NCBI GenBank assembly: GCA_964509195.1
Contig: CAZDWJ010000002.1
Coordinates: 62,001-126,000 of the forward strand
Direction of reading: 5' to 3'
DNA length: 64,000 nt
From: UBA4802 sp964509195
GTDB taxonomy: Bacteria; Spirochaetota; UBA4802; UB4802
Position numbers and translations under genes: made by a program. The notes below the pieces were generated by a model. The model had not been told where the DNA came from, did no database searches, and saw only the letters and a list, made by a program, of their open reading frames with translations. This document shows positions 1 to 9,681 of this stretch, piece by piece. Within the stretch, counting starts at the first letter, position 1. Every line of letters begins with the position of its first letter.

Positions 1-1
1 T

Positions 2-1123
2 GATATTGCCAATGGCACAATGAAACTCTTCAAAATTTTATGTGACGCTTATGATGTATCTGTTAACAGAAAGATTGGGAAAAATTCAATTTCATACTTA
101 CAGGATGCAAGATTAAAAGTGGATGGTGATATAAAAACAATACTATTAGATTTTTCTTCTAAACATGAGAAATCTGATATTTCATTACAGTCAAAAATAA
201 ATATTGATAAATGGGCGCCATTTACCTCTACCACAGAAATAAGCTTCACATCAAAAACATTGTATACTGACTTATTAGTAGATATTATTGCTACAGGCAT
301 ATCTTCAATATATGCTAGTGCTATAGAGGATATGGGGTTTGGTTATAATGAAATATTTTTCAGGGATAAGCCATTGGGCAAATATCTCACTAATAATATT
401 ATCAAATTGAAAATAAACATAGCACGTTTAATTTTTAATAAGAATGCACAACTAAAAAACATAAGTATTGATATTTTATCTAATAAAGGCATTGTCGCAA
501 CACCATCGTTTACCTGCGAAGGGTATTCAGGAATATATTCGTTTAATGTAAATGCATTTTGCAATTGCGATTACCCTAGTCTTAGCTTTAGTGCGGGTGT
601 TTCTAATTTTGATTATGGCAGATTTTTGCAAGACGGTGGACAAAAAAATGCTACAGGTATTATGAATGCAAATGTAAATTATTCTGTATCAGGATACCGG
701 CTAAGCCATCTGTTGCAAAATGGTAATGGTTTTTTACAGGTAACTATCGCAAATACTTTATTTGATAAAACGCTTATAAACAAAAAGATTGGTGAAATAG
801 CTGCTAACTGTAATATTTCATTTCCTAATAGCATCTGGCGATGTAACAGGCTTGATGTTACAGTTAATCATGTAGCTGACAGGTGGATCCTACAAAATAT
901 GTTTATAGATACAGACATGATGCAACTTGGTGGATATGGAAGCTATACAATAGATAAAGGATTATCATTGCCCTGTTATGCAACATTATTTATAAAAGAA
1001 GGGCCAGTAATCAGAGGATCTCAAAGAGTAAATTTTGTAATTACAGGTTCCCTTGATAATCCCGTGATTGTAACTGGCGCTCCCTGTGGTAAGAAAGAAA
1101 TATCAGTCTTTGATGTCAATTAG
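2..1123 (+). CDS. AsmA-like envelope protein, C-terminal part (5' truncated by window)
   Basis: The frame is already open at base 2 with no stop, so the gene begins outside the window and only its last 373 codons are seen. An in-frame ATG at 20 is probably internal. The sequence is rich in short beta-strand patterns. Its tail, with a 'GGYGSYTID' segment, a following 'LPCYATLFIKEG' strand and a closing 'VNFVITGSLDNPVI' motif, resembles the C-terminal domain of AsmA/TamB-type proteins, which span the periplasm and take part in lipid or outer-membrane homeostasis. The family call rests on this motif style only. The last 21 bases overlap the 3' end of the convergent cyclase gene. Confidence 0.55.
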   Translation, partial: DIANGTMKLFKILCDAYDVSVNRKIGKNSISYLQDARLKVDGDIKTILLDFSSKHEKSDISLQSKINIDKWAPFTSTTEISFTSKTLYTDLLVDIIATGISSIYASAIEDMGFGYNEIFFRDKPLGKYLTNNIIKLKINIARLIFNKNAQLKNISIDILSNKGIVATPSFTCEGYSGIYSFNVNAFCNCDYPSLSFSAGVSNFDYGRFLQDGGQKNATGIMNANVNYSVSGYRLSHLLQNGNGFLQVTIANTLFDKTLINKKIGEIAANCNISFPNSIWRCNRLDVTVNHVADRWILQNMFIDTDMMQLGGYGSYTIDKGLSLPCYATLFIKEGPVIRGSQRVNFVITGSLDNPVIVTGAPCGKKEISVFDVN

Positions 1124-3094
1124 TTCGTAAATCTTAACTGGCAATTGCTTACCTTTGACCCTTACTAGATCAAGTTCACGTGCTATTACATGATCCTTGA
1201 CCTGTTCATAGGTGAATTCACTTATTATGATATCTGTGCCATACTGTTTGTTTGTTCCTTCAAGGCGTGCTCCTAAGTTTACATTATCACCCATTAATGT
1301 ATAGTCCATACGCGAAGCAGAACCCATATTGCCAACTACCATTTCTCCGGTATTTATTCCAATACCTATATGGAGGGCAGGCTTATTCATCTGAACCCAC
1401 CGCTTATTCAGTTGTTCAAGGACCTGCATCATCTCAACAGCACATTTACATGCTAATAGTGCATGATCTTCCTGAGGAATAGGCGCTCCCCAGAATGCCA
1501 TGATTTCGTCGCCTACGTATTTATCAAGTGTACCATCATACTTAAAGACCAGTTCAGTCATTGCTTGCAAGTATTCATTGAGATGCTCAACAAGTTCTTC
1601 TGGTGTCATTTTTTCTGAAATGGTGGTAAAACTTCGTATGTCTGAGAATAATACGGTAAGTATCTTTTTCTCGCCACCAAGTTTTAACTTTTCAGGATGT
1701 TTTAACAATTCATCAACAACAGTTTTAGATACAAACTTGGAGAAAGTCTGGCGTATATATTTTTTCTCCTGTTGTTCTGTTAATACTCTGTAAGCAATAA
1801 TAATTGAAAATGTTGTACCAACCTGAATTATGGGAGATGCAAATATAGTAATTATATTAAACACATCAAAGAGTAAATAAGATCCTATAATATAAAATAA
1901 TGTAAGTCCCACGGTGAATGCAATAGAAGTAATAATCGAAACCTGAGTTAGAATGAATCCCAAAAGCAGAGCGATAACAAAAAGAATGAGTATATTCTGC
2001 CAGGTGGTAAGCTTAATGATAAATTCCTGATTTAGTATGGTATTGATAGCATTGGCATGGTGTTCTATTCCAAATAGATCTCCATAGGGAGATTTGTGAA
2101 TATCTGTGGAGATACCTGTTGATGCATAGGCAGCAATAAGAATAATTTTATCCTGCAATGAAGTGTTACCGGTCATTTTGCCATCTCTACAGAAATAATA
2201 GTAGGGGTAATGGTTAAAACTCCCGGGACCACCAATAAAGTTGATATCCATGAAACCTTCTTCATCAATTGGAATATACATAGTATTATCAGGAGTTGCT
2301 TTTGCCATTTTTTCTTTTGGTATGTTTGACAACTTTATATATTTCCCCATTTTTATAGTTACATCTTTTTTGGTGATGCCATAATAATGCATAACAATTA
2401 AAAGGTCTATAGAAGGATAATATTTGCCTTTATATTTTACTATTAATGGAACTTTCCTGTTTACATGGTCTGCATCCGGACGTATATTTGCAAACCCCAA
2501 CCCTATTGCAGCCTGTGACAGCAGTGGTGTGGGTGGGACAGCTTCTTCAACCCATGGCATTGAAGTATCCTGCGGGTCTGCAGGGAAAGAATAGATGTCC
2601 AGGATACGCATGCGTTCATCAATATCAGTATATTTGACATCAACTTCTTCTGTTTCAAAAGGGTAATCTAAGAAAACACAATTTGCTTCTTTAATAGCTT
2701 TTGCAAAATCTTCTTCATATGGCTTATGATCCAGAAACATGATATCAAAAAACATTGCTTTGGGATTTCCCGAACCAACATAACGGGTGAATTTTGCATG
2801 ATATGACCATGGGAAAGGCCATTTAATGCCTTCGTTGTCAAATTCACGTATAGTGTTTTCATCAATGCCCAGAATAATTATATCATCACGGGATCGTGGG
2901 TTCTTCCGCGACATTCTGACACCTTCCTGTAATTTAATTGCTTTCTCAGAAGGGTCGCGTAAATAGAATCTGAAATTAATTGCCCCATTTTCAAGGCCGT
3001 CCAAAAGCTTAGTTTGGGTATAGAAAAATAATAAAATAAAAAAAACACCTAATGATAGACCTAAACCAAGAAGTTGATTTTTATTGATTTGCAT
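1103..3094 (-). CDS. CHASE2-domain adenylate/guanylate cyclase
   Basis: This is a 663-residue class III nucleotide cyclase that would make cAMP (or cGMP) in response to an extracytoplasmic signal. An N-terminal membrane segment (about residues 8-28) is followed by a CHASE2 sensor domain (about 30-340), including 'DIIILGIDENTI' and 'MFFDIMFLD'. A cluster of membrane segments (about 365-437) precedes the catalytic domain (about 477-663). The metal-binding aspartates are visible in 'FSDIRSFT' (about 485) and 'KYVGDEIMAFWG' (about 529), and 'NTGEMVVGNMGS' with 'MGDNVNLGARLE' are present. The gene is divergent from argS. Whether the product is cAMP or cGMP cannot be read here. Confidence 0.93.
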   Translation of the reverse strand: MQINKNQLLGLGLSLGVFFILLFFYTQTKLLDGLENGAINFRFYLRDPSEKAIKLQEGVRMSRKNPRSRDDIIILGIDENTIREFDNEGIKWPFPWSYHAKFTRYVGSGNPKAMFFDIMFLDHKPYEEDFAKAIKEANCVFLDYPFETEEVDVKYTDIDERMRILDIYSFPADPQDTSMPWVEEAVPPTPLLSQAAIGLGFANIRPDADHVNRKVPLIVKYKGKYYPSIDLLIVMHYYGITKKDVTIKMGKYIKLSNIPKEKMAKATPDNTMYIPIDEEGFMDINFIGGPGSFNHYPYYYFCRDGKMTGNTSLQDKIILIAAYASTGISTDIHKSPYGDLFGIEHHANAINTILNQEFIIKLTTWQNILILFVIALLLGFILTQVSIITSIAFTVGLTLFYIIGSYLLFDVFNIITIFASPIIQVGTTFSIIIAYRVLTEQQEKKYIRQTFSKFVSKTVVDELLKHPEKLKLGGEKKILTVLFSDIRSFTTISEKMTPEELVEHLNEYLQAMTELVFKYDGTLDKYVGDEIMAFWGAPIPQEDHALLACKCAVEMMQVLEQLNKRWVQMNKPALHIGIGINTGEMVVGNMGSASRMDYTLMGDNVNLGARLEGTNKQYGTDIIISEFTYEQVKDHVIARELDLVRVKGKQLPVKIYELIDIKD

Positions 3095-3380
3095 AATGAT
3101 TACCCTTGTGATAAAATATTATTACAATATTGGTTATTGATTTTTTAAATCTAAATTAAGCGATACTATAATCTATAGATTATTGCAAGTTTTTTATTAA
3201 ATTCTTGACAAAATAATTTGCGAAAAAAAATCACAATGTATCATATTCAATTGAAATGTAGTGATATACTACTATTTTATTGATACTATTTAAAAATCAA
3301 GGAGTGGTTATCAATAGATTTTCTACTTTGCTTCTTCAGGATGACTCATTTCATTCTAATTTACATAAAGAGGTGTAGTC

Positions 3381-5045
3381 TTGATAATTAAAGAATATAT
3401 TGCACACACAGTTGGACAGGCGTTAGTAAAACTCTTACAGGAAAAAAATATTTCCTTAGAGCTATCGCCAACAATTAAAGTTGAATATCCCAAAGAAGAA
3501 AAATTTGGTGACTATGCTACTCCTGTTGCAATGGAATGTGCAAAACTACTACGTATGTCGCCGTTACAGATTGGTGAGGAGATAAAGCAACGTATAGATG
3601 CACAGATCTTTGAACAAATTGATGTGGTAAAACCTGGTTTTATCAATATATTTTTATCACTCCCATTCCTTTTAAAAAGGCTTGAGGAGATAGTTACTGT
3701 TAAAGATGAGTATGGTAAAAATAAAAAGCAAAATCCCCGAAATGTCAATATCGAGTTTGTCTCGGCAAATCCTACTGGTCCATTAAATGTTGTCTCTGCT
3801 CGGGCTGCTGCGGTGGGTGATACGCTTGCAAATTTATTACAGGCAAGCGGCGATATAGTACACAGAGAATTTTACGTGAACGATTACGGTAATCAAGTAT
3901 GGTGGCTTGGGAAATCGGTGTGGATTCGCTACCGGCAAATGCTGGGAGAGGAGGTCCAATTCCCCGAAGAAGGTTATCACGGTGATTATGTAAAGGATAT
4001 TGCACGCTATCTTCATGAGAATTTTTTACAGGAACTATCGCACATAAAAGATGAGGAAAGCATTATTAATTTCTGCGCACAAAAAGCCATTGAATACAAC
4101 GTTGCCTCACAGAAAGAAGATTTAGACAGCTTTAATGTGAAATTTGATACGTGGTTTCATGAAAGCACGTTGCACCAGAGTGGTAAGGTTATGGAGGTTT
4201 TCAATTATCTTGATTCGCTTGGTGTGATACGTGATGATGATGGCAAGAAGGTATTTGTTTCAACTCAATTTGGTGATGACAAGGACAGAGTGGTTGTTCG
4301 TGATGATGGCAGACCAACGTATTTAATGGCTGATATTGCATATCATAGGACAAAGATTGAGCGCGGGTATGATTTGATTATTGATATTTGGGGCCCGGAC
4401 CATCACGGGTACATTGCTCGCCTGGTTGGCGCAATGAAGGCAATGGGATTTGATGAAAAGCATTTCAGGATTCTGATTTCCCAGCAGGTAAACCTTTTGA
4501 TGAATGGAGAGGCAGTGAAAATGTCCAAGCGATTGGGAACATTTTCCACCATGCGAGACCTTATAGAAGAAATTGGCACTGACGTTGCGCGGTATTTCTT
4601 TGTGATGCGTTCAATGGATAGCCATTTGGATTTTGACATTGACCTTGCAAAACGCCAGAGCAGCGAAAATCCTGTTTTTTACCTGCAGTATGCACATGCT
4701 CGTATTTGCTCAATCTTCAGGGAAGCCCAGAACAGAAATATTCATTACAATAAAGCTATTGTTGATGTGAAACATTACAACAATCCTGAAACGATTGCGT
4801 TGCTTAAACTTATGGCACGTTTCCCCGAAGAAGTATATGACGCTGCTACAAGCTTTGAACCGCATAGGATTACGGTGTACTGTATGCGCTTGGCACAGGC
4901 GTATCATAAGTTTTATACTGAGCATAGAGTATTATCCGATGACGCTGAGTGTACACAGAGCTATCTTACATTATGTGATGGTGTGCGTATTATCTTGAAG
5001 AATGCACTAGCACTGTTAGGCGTAAGCGCTCCAGAGAGAATGTAA
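3381..5045 (+). CDS. argS: Arginyl-tRNA synthetase
   Basis: This 554-residue class I synthetase charges tRNA-Arg. The N-terminal Arg-tRNA-synthetase domain (about 1-85) is followed by 'VSANPTGPLNVVSARAAA', where the usual HIGH motif is replaced by NVVSA, as I recall from spirochaete enzymes. The KMSKS loop appears as 'KMSKRLGTF', and the C-terminal DALR anticodon-binding domain occupies about the last 110 residues. The start is TTG at 3381, chosen because 'AGAGGTG' lies 6-8 bases upstream and the reading begins 'MIIKEYIAHTVGQAL', a normal ArgS N terminus. The matching tRNA-Arg (UCG) lies at 42141. Confidence 0.96.
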   Translation: MIIKEYIAHTVGQALVKLLQEKNISLELSPTIKVEYPKEEKFGDYATPVAMECAKLLRMSPLQIGEEIKQRIDAQIFEQIDVVKPGFINIFLSLPFLLKRLEEIVTVKDEYGKNKKQNPRNVNIEFVSANPTGPLNVVSARAAAVGDTLANLLQASGDIVHREFYVNDYGNQVWWLGKSVWIRYRQMLGEEVQFPEEGYHGDYVKDIARYLHENFLQELSHIKDEESIINFCAQKAIEYNVASQKEDLDSFNVKFDTWFHESTLHQSGKVMEVFNYLDSLGVIRDDDGKKVFVSTQFGDDKDRVVVRDDGRPTYLMADIAYHRTKIERGYDLIIDIWGPDHHGYIARLVGAMKAMGFDEKHFRILISQQVNLLMNGEAVKMSKRLGTFSTMRDLIEEIGTDVARYFFVMRSMDSHLDFDIDLAKRQSSENPVFYLQYAHARICSIFREAQNRNIHYNKAIVDVKHYNNPETIALLKLMARFPEEVYDAATSFEPHRITVYCMRLAQAYHKFYTEHRVLSDDAECTQSYLTLCDGVRIILKNALALLGVSAPERM

Positions 5046-5159
5046 CGTTAGATTGTCTAGATACAAAAAACGTAATAATCAAAAATAAATTATTGATTTT
5101 TTATTGCTGCATCTGTTGTATTACAATACATCATGTAGTAATTGTGGAACAAATGACAG

Positions 5160-6377
5160 ATGAAAGCAGCACTCATAGCTACTGGCTGTGAATTGGTGAG
5201 TGGCCGGATTCACGAAGCCAATAATTATTTTTTAAGCCAGCATTTGCAATCAATTGGTTTGCAGGTGGTAATCCACTATGTGGTTGGTGATGACAGTGAA
5301 GCATTGCGTCTATCAATTGAGCACGCAATGAACATAGCTGATATTATTATCATTTCAGGGGGATTAGGACCTACTGTTGATGATATTACTTTTGAAACCC
5401 TTGGAAAAATGTTTTTGCTGCAGCCTGTCATTCACGCGCATTCAAAAGAGCGGATGGAATATTTCTTCAATGCGGTTGGAAAATCTGTTTTGCAATCTGA
5501 TTTCAAGATGATGACAGTTCCTGAAAATGCAGTTGTGTTTATTAATGATACAGGACTTGCTCCAGGTTTTGCTGTGAGTGTTGATGGAAAGGATATAATA
5601 GCATTGCCCGGAGTACCAAGAGAACTGAAATCTATGATAGGAAAGGTTATTGATTATTTGGAAAGTAAGTATCAGTTAAATAAAAAGCAGTCTGTAACAT
5701 TCAAAGTTGTTATGATGCGTGAAGCTGAGGTGGATTCAGGGGTAAAAGAGATAGTTGATACTGTTAAAAATGTTGATGTTTCAATAACCTATGAGGCCGG
5801 CATTACCACAGTGATGCTTAGTGCAAAAGAAGATGATGTACTACCAGAAGAGATAGTGATTGATAAAGCAAGAAAACTTTTTGGCTCAAAATTAATATAT
5901 GGATACAATTCATTAGAAGAAAAGGTTGTTAAGGTATTTACCCGCAATGGTAAAACGATAGCTGTAGCAGAGTCATGCACTGGTGGTCTTGTTGCAAAAA
6001 GAATTACTGATATACCTGGCTCTTCTAGAATTTTTCTAGGTGGCATTGTTGCCTACAGCAATCAAGCAAAGATATCTCTATTAGATGTTAGTTCCACTAC
6101 ATTGCAAAAATTTGGTGCGGTGAGTCAGCAGACAGCTATAGAAATGGCCACAGGTGCTAAGGAAAAGTTTAACGCTGATTTTGGTATTGCAATAACAGGG
6201 ATAGCAGGGCCTGATGGAGGAACTGAAGAGAAACCTGTAGGTTTGGTGTGCTTTGGTATTGCAGGAGATAGTGCATTTACTACTCAGATACAGTTTGCAG
6301 GCAGTCGTGAACAAATACGTACAATGGCAACTAATTATATTTTAACCAGATTATTATCTTTTGCAGGGCTTGGATGA
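5160..6377 (+). CDS. cinA: CinA-like competence/damage-inducible protein (NMN amidase type)
   Basis: This 405-residue protein has the two-domain CinA architecture. The N-terminal MoCF-like domain (about 1-170) contains 'IISGGLGPTVDD' and 'GLAPGF', and the C-terminal CinA domain (about 255-405) contains 'AESCTGGLVAKRITDIPGSS' and 'ITGIAGPDGGTEEKPVG'. The C-terminal domain in this family deamidates nicotinamide mononucleotide, and the N-terminal domain has been linked to ADP-ribose pyrophosphatase activity. No strong ribosome-binding site precedes ATG 5160. The stop codon overlaps the next start (ATGA at 6374-6377), so the TPR gene is probably translationally coupled. Confidence 0.93.
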   Translation: MKAALIATGCELVSGRIHEANNYFLSQHLQSIGLQVVIHYVVGDDSEALRLSIEHAMNIADIIIISGGLGPTVDDITFETLGKMFLLQPVIHAHSKERMEYFFNAVGKSVLQSDFKMMTVPENAVVFINDTGLAPGFAVSVDGKDIIALPGVPRELKSMIGKVIDYLESKYQLNKKQSVTFKVVMMREAEVDSGVKEIVDTVKNVDVSITYEAGITTVMLSAKEDDVLPEEIVIDKARKLFGSKLIYGYNSLEEKVVKVFTRNGKTIAVAESCTGGLVAKRITDIPGSSRIFLGGIVAYSNQAKISLLDVSSTTLQKFGAVSQQTAIEMATGAKEKFNADFGIAITGIAGPDGGTEEKPVGLVCFGIAGDSAFTTQIQFAGSREQIRTMATNYILTRLLSFAGLG

Positions 6378-9193
6378 AAAGGATAATTATTGCATATATT
6401 ATTGTGCTGATTTTCAGCACTGTTTCGTACTCAATAGAAAGCTCACAGTTATTTGAGCAGGGTATGGAAGCATTCAGGATGGGGAATTACGGATCCTCAG
6501 AGCTGATATTTAGAAAAGTAATTGATGCGAATGATTCATATAAAGACAGAGCATGGTATTATTTGGCATTATCAATATTTTATCAAAAACAATACCGTTC
6601 AGCTATATTTGAGTTGAATAGATTTTTGCTTTTGTGCACCACGCCTGATCTGTGCAGCGAAGCGAGATACTGGATAGCTGAATCATATTTTTTCCTTAAT
6701 GATAGCATAAAAGCTATAGAAGAATATAACAGATTTATTGCACAGAGCAAAAATAAGCAGCTGATAGTAAATTCCTATGACCGTATAGGTGAAATATACT
6801 ACAATCAAAAACGCTATGATGAAGCAATTATAGAATGGAAAAAAGCATTAACCATTAGTGCTAAAAAGTATGAAGACAGTAACAGAATAATAAAAATTGG
6901 TGAAGCGTTGTTCTTAAGTGAACGGTATAATGAAGCGCTTGATATGCTTGAACCTTTAATCCATGCTACCGGAGATATCACAATTGCTTCAAAAGCTAGG
7001 TTACTTGTTGGCCGGATATATCAGCTTACAGGAAAACACTGGCAGGCAATTAAATATTTAAATGAGATTCCCGATTCAATGTTGCGAGTTCCTTCTTTTA
7101 TGAGTATACAATATTTCAAAGCTCTTTCATATATGGCGTTGGGGGATGTCTATAATGCACGCTTGAACTTGAAATCGTATATTCTGATTTCTACTGATGA
7201 TGCCCCATATCATTATGGAGCAAAATATGAATTGGGGAAGATACTTATAAATACAAGGGATTCTGATGAAGGAATGAGATTATTAGAAGATGTGTATACA
7301 AACAGCAATGATATTGAATTACGAAGCAAAGCTTCTTTTGAGTTAGCAAAAGTATATCTTAAAAATAACAATAATGAAAAAGCAATTCCATACCTGGAAA
7401 ATGCTGTTTCTATCAGTGATACGGAAAACCAGAAGTATGTCATGATGACATTAACAAGATTGTATATAACCACTGCACGCTATGATGATGCAAAACGCCT
7501 CCTGGATTTTATGCTTGAGAAATACCAGTATGAAGAAAACAGGGATGAGATGCTATTTTTGCTTGCCCAGGTGTATGTAATGCAGGGAAATATATCTAAA
7601 GCTCTAGAAATTTTTGAAGCAATTACTGAAACAAATCCATTTTCACAATATCTTGTAGAGCTTGATTATGTGAAAGCAATAGATGCATTTAAAAGAGGAC
7701 AGTATAGTGATGCAATAGAATATGGTAATAAATATTTAAAAAATCAAAAAATTGAAAACAGATACGATGTGTTAATCTTACTGGCGGAATCATATGTAAA
7801 AACAAAAAACACTAAAAAAGCAACGGAAATTATAGATCAATTGATAACTCGCTTCCCAAAGCGGTTAGGACTTGATGAGATTATCTATGATTTGTCAGTA
7901 CGACTAAGAGAACAGGGTGTTAACGTTGAACGATATTATACATTTATTATTAAAAATTATCCTACATCAATTACAGCAGGCAAAATATTTATAGAAAAAG
8001 GCGATGAAGCATACAAAAAGAAAAACTATCAGGCTGCAGCATATTTTTATTCTCAATATTTAGCAACAAAAGGAAGGCCACGTGAACGTTCAGTAGTATT
8101 GTTTTATGTACTTTCACTGTACGAACTAAAACAATATACTACAATTATAAAAACATTGCAGGACAGTGATTATTTAACTATAGATGATCTTACAACCAAA
8201 CTACTGGTAAAGTGGCTGGCAAAAAGTTTCCATGCAATCAAAGATTATCCTTCAGCGTTACAGTATTTTATGAGATTTCCACTCAATGATTATAGTAAAG
8301 AAGAATTCATAGTAATTGCCGATACCGCATTAAATACCAGGCAACCAGACCTAGCGACAGATATTCTTTCATATGTTGAAGATGATGATTATTATTATAT
8401 GATGATTTGTTATTCTATTGCATTATACTACAGAAAGAATGGTGACAATAACTCTGCACTGGAATATTTTTCCAAGGTTTTACTCAGAAAACCAGATGGC
8501 AAAATCTCTGATGATGCTAAAGTGAACCTGGCACAGATTTACATTGAACGTAAAGAATTTGATAAGGCTGTAGAATTAGCTGAATCGGTTCAGAAAAAAG
8601 AGGCAGAAAACATACGATTGGCCATAGTAGCTATTGCACACTTTAATTTAGGAAATTATGATAAAGCATTAAATATTACTTTGAGCAAACTTAACGATAT
8701 TTTAAATACAGAATATGCAGATGAAATACTGAAGTATTTACTGGTATACTACTATGAACAGAATGATAGAAAAAATTATCAGAATATTTTTACGTATGGA
8801 ATTAAACGAAACAAGTTGATTGCATTATCAAATTATTACTATGGTATGATGATGTATAAAAATAACAATTATACACAAGCTTTAATGTATTTAAACAGTG
8901 CCTCACGGTATGATGATGAATATGCGCGTGCTTCATTATACTATGCGGGATTAATAAATCTATTAATACAAAGGAATTATAATGCTGCAAAGAGGTATTT
9001 TGACCTGTATTTAGCTAAATCAGATATTGACGATAATAATTATTACAATGCAAAGGTTTTCGTAGCAATATTGTTATACGAAATAGGAAAAAAAGATGAA
9101 TCAAGAGTCATGTTGTATGGATTGGTTAATGAAGATTCAAATGTACTTGCAAAAATAAAAGCTACACATCTTATTCAACAATATGGTTTTTGA
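6374..9193 (+). CDS. Large exported tetratricopeptide-repeat protein
   Basis: This protein is 939 residues long. It starts with a probable Sec signal peptide (residues 1-20, a KR start, a hydrophobic core, then SYS before the mature part). The rest is almost entirely TPR/Sel1-like helical repeats, recognisable by recurring 'YxxALxYFxK' and 'AxxYLxxGxxxxA' patterns. Such proteins act as periplasmic or outer-membrane scaffolds, but no partner is visible and a function cannot be named. It overlaps cinA by four bases and ends 28 bases before aroQ, so it lies in a cinA-TPR-aroQ-peptidase-efp run. Confidence 0.85.
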   Translation: MKRIIIAYIIVLIFSTVSYSIESSQLFEQGMEAFRMGNYGSSELIFRKVIDANDSYKDRAWYYLALSIFYQKQYRSAIFELNRFLLLCTTPDLCSEARYWIAESYFFLNDSIKAIEEYNRFIAQSKNKQLIVNSYDRIGEIYYNQKRYDEAIIEWKKALTISAKKYEDSNRIIKIGEALFLSERYNEALDMLEPLIHATGDITIASKARLLVGRIYQLTGKHWQAIKYLNEIPDSMLRVPSFMSIQYFKALSYMALGDVYNARLNLKSYILISTDDAPYHYGAKYELGKILINTRDSDEGMRLLEDVYTNSNDIELRSKASFELAKVYLKNNNNEKAIPYLENAVSISDTENQKYVMMTLTRLYITTARYDDAKRLLDFMLEKYQYEENRDEMLFLLAQVYVMQGNISKALEIFEAITETNPFSQYLVELDYVKAIDAFKRGQYSDAIEYGNKYLKNQKIENRYDVLILLAESYVKTKNTKKATEIIDQLITRFPKRLGLDEIIYDLSVRLREQGVNVERYYTFIIKNYPTSITAGKIFIEKGDEAYKKKNYQAAAYFYSQYLATKGRPRERSVVLFYVLSLYELKQYTTIIKTLQDSDYLTIDDLTTKLLVKWLAKSFHAIKDYPSALQYFMRFPLNDYSKEEFIVIADTALNTRQPDLATDILSYVEDDDYYYMMICYSIALYYRKNGDNNSALEYFSKVLLRKPDGKISDDAKVNLAQIYIERKEFDKAVELAESVQKKEAENIRLAIVAIAHFNLGNYDKALNITLSKLNDILNTEYADEILKYLLVYYYEQNDRKNYQNIFTYGIKRNKLIALSNYYYGMMMYKNNNYTQALMYLNSASRYDDEYARASLYYAGLINLLIQRNYNAAKRYFDLYLAKSDIDDNNYYNAKVFVAILLYEIGKKDESRVMLYGLVNEDSNVLAKIKATHLIQQYGF

Positions 9194-9221
9194 AAGATAA
9201 TTTTATAGTTCAGGGGAAGAT

Positions 9222-9671
9222 ATGAAGCAATATACATTCCATGTAATTCATGGTCCAAATTTGAACCTTTTAGGGGAAAGAGAACCTTCTATATATGGTA
9301 CTTTGACGCTGGAAGAAATTAACAACAGGATTCTGGGATTTGCAAAGAGCCATAATTGCATTGTTCATTTTTTTCAATCTAACTGTGAAGGTGAAATAAT
9401 AGATTATATTCAGAAAAACAGAATCTGCGATGGCATCATATTGAATCCTGGAGCATATACTCATACTTCAATTGCAATCCGTGATTGCATCGTAGCCTCA
9501 GGACTTCCAGCTGTTGAGGTTCATCTTTCAAATATTCACTCAAGAGAGCGTTTCAGAAGACATTCGTATATTGCTCCTGTGTGCATTGGTCAGATTTGTG
9601 GATTTGGGTATTATTCATATATTATTGCGTTGCAGGCTTTATTACACCATGTAGATAATTATTCTAAATAG
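9222..9671 (+). CDS. aroQ: 3-dehydroquinate dehydratase, type II
   Basis: This 149-residue shikimate-pathway enzyme dehydrates 3-dehydroquinate to 3-dehydroshikimate. Type II signatures are complete: 'HGPNLNLLGEREPSIYG' with the catalytic Tyr and Arg, 'SNCEGEIIDYI', 'NPGAYTHTSIAIRD' and 'EVHLSNIHSRERFR' followed by the catalytic His in 'RRHSYIAPV'. Length is normal for the dodecameric enzyme. An 'AGGGGA'-like ribosome-binding site precedes ATG 9222. It sits 10 bases before the M24 peptidase and probably shares its transcript, an arrangement (aroQ-pepP-efp) common in bacteria. Confidence 0.97.
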   Translation: MKQYTFHVIHGPNLNLLGEREPSIYGTLTLEEINNRILGFAKSHNCIVHFFQSNCEGEIIDYIQKNRICDGIILNPGAYTHTSIAIRDCIVASGLPAVEVHLSNIHSRERFRRHSYIAPVCIGQICGFGYYSYIIALQALLHHVDNYSK

Positions 9672-9681
9672 TTATAATAAC

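Noticed and set aside
1252..1793. Plus-strand open frames inside the cyclase gene, and similar antisense frames throughout other genes.
   Set aside because: They mirror a clearly conserved protein on the other strand, lack ribosome-binding sites and show no domain pattern.
3200..3260. TTGACA at 3205 as a promoter for argS.
   Set aside because: No -10 hexamer lies at 16-18 bases downstream; the nearby TATACT has no matching -35.
3280..3378. Possible leader peptide before argS (GTG 3304 or TTG 3280 to TAG 3376).
   Set aside because: AGGAG touches the GTG, so spacing is impossible, and the stretch 3317-3346 looks like a decayed copy of the common TTCGCTTCGCTCAGAATGAC-type dispersed repeat rather than coding sequence.
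5075..5105. AT-only hairpin AATCAA/TTGATT with following T-run after argS.
   Set aside because: A 6 bp stem made of almost only A-T pairs is too weak to call a terminator.
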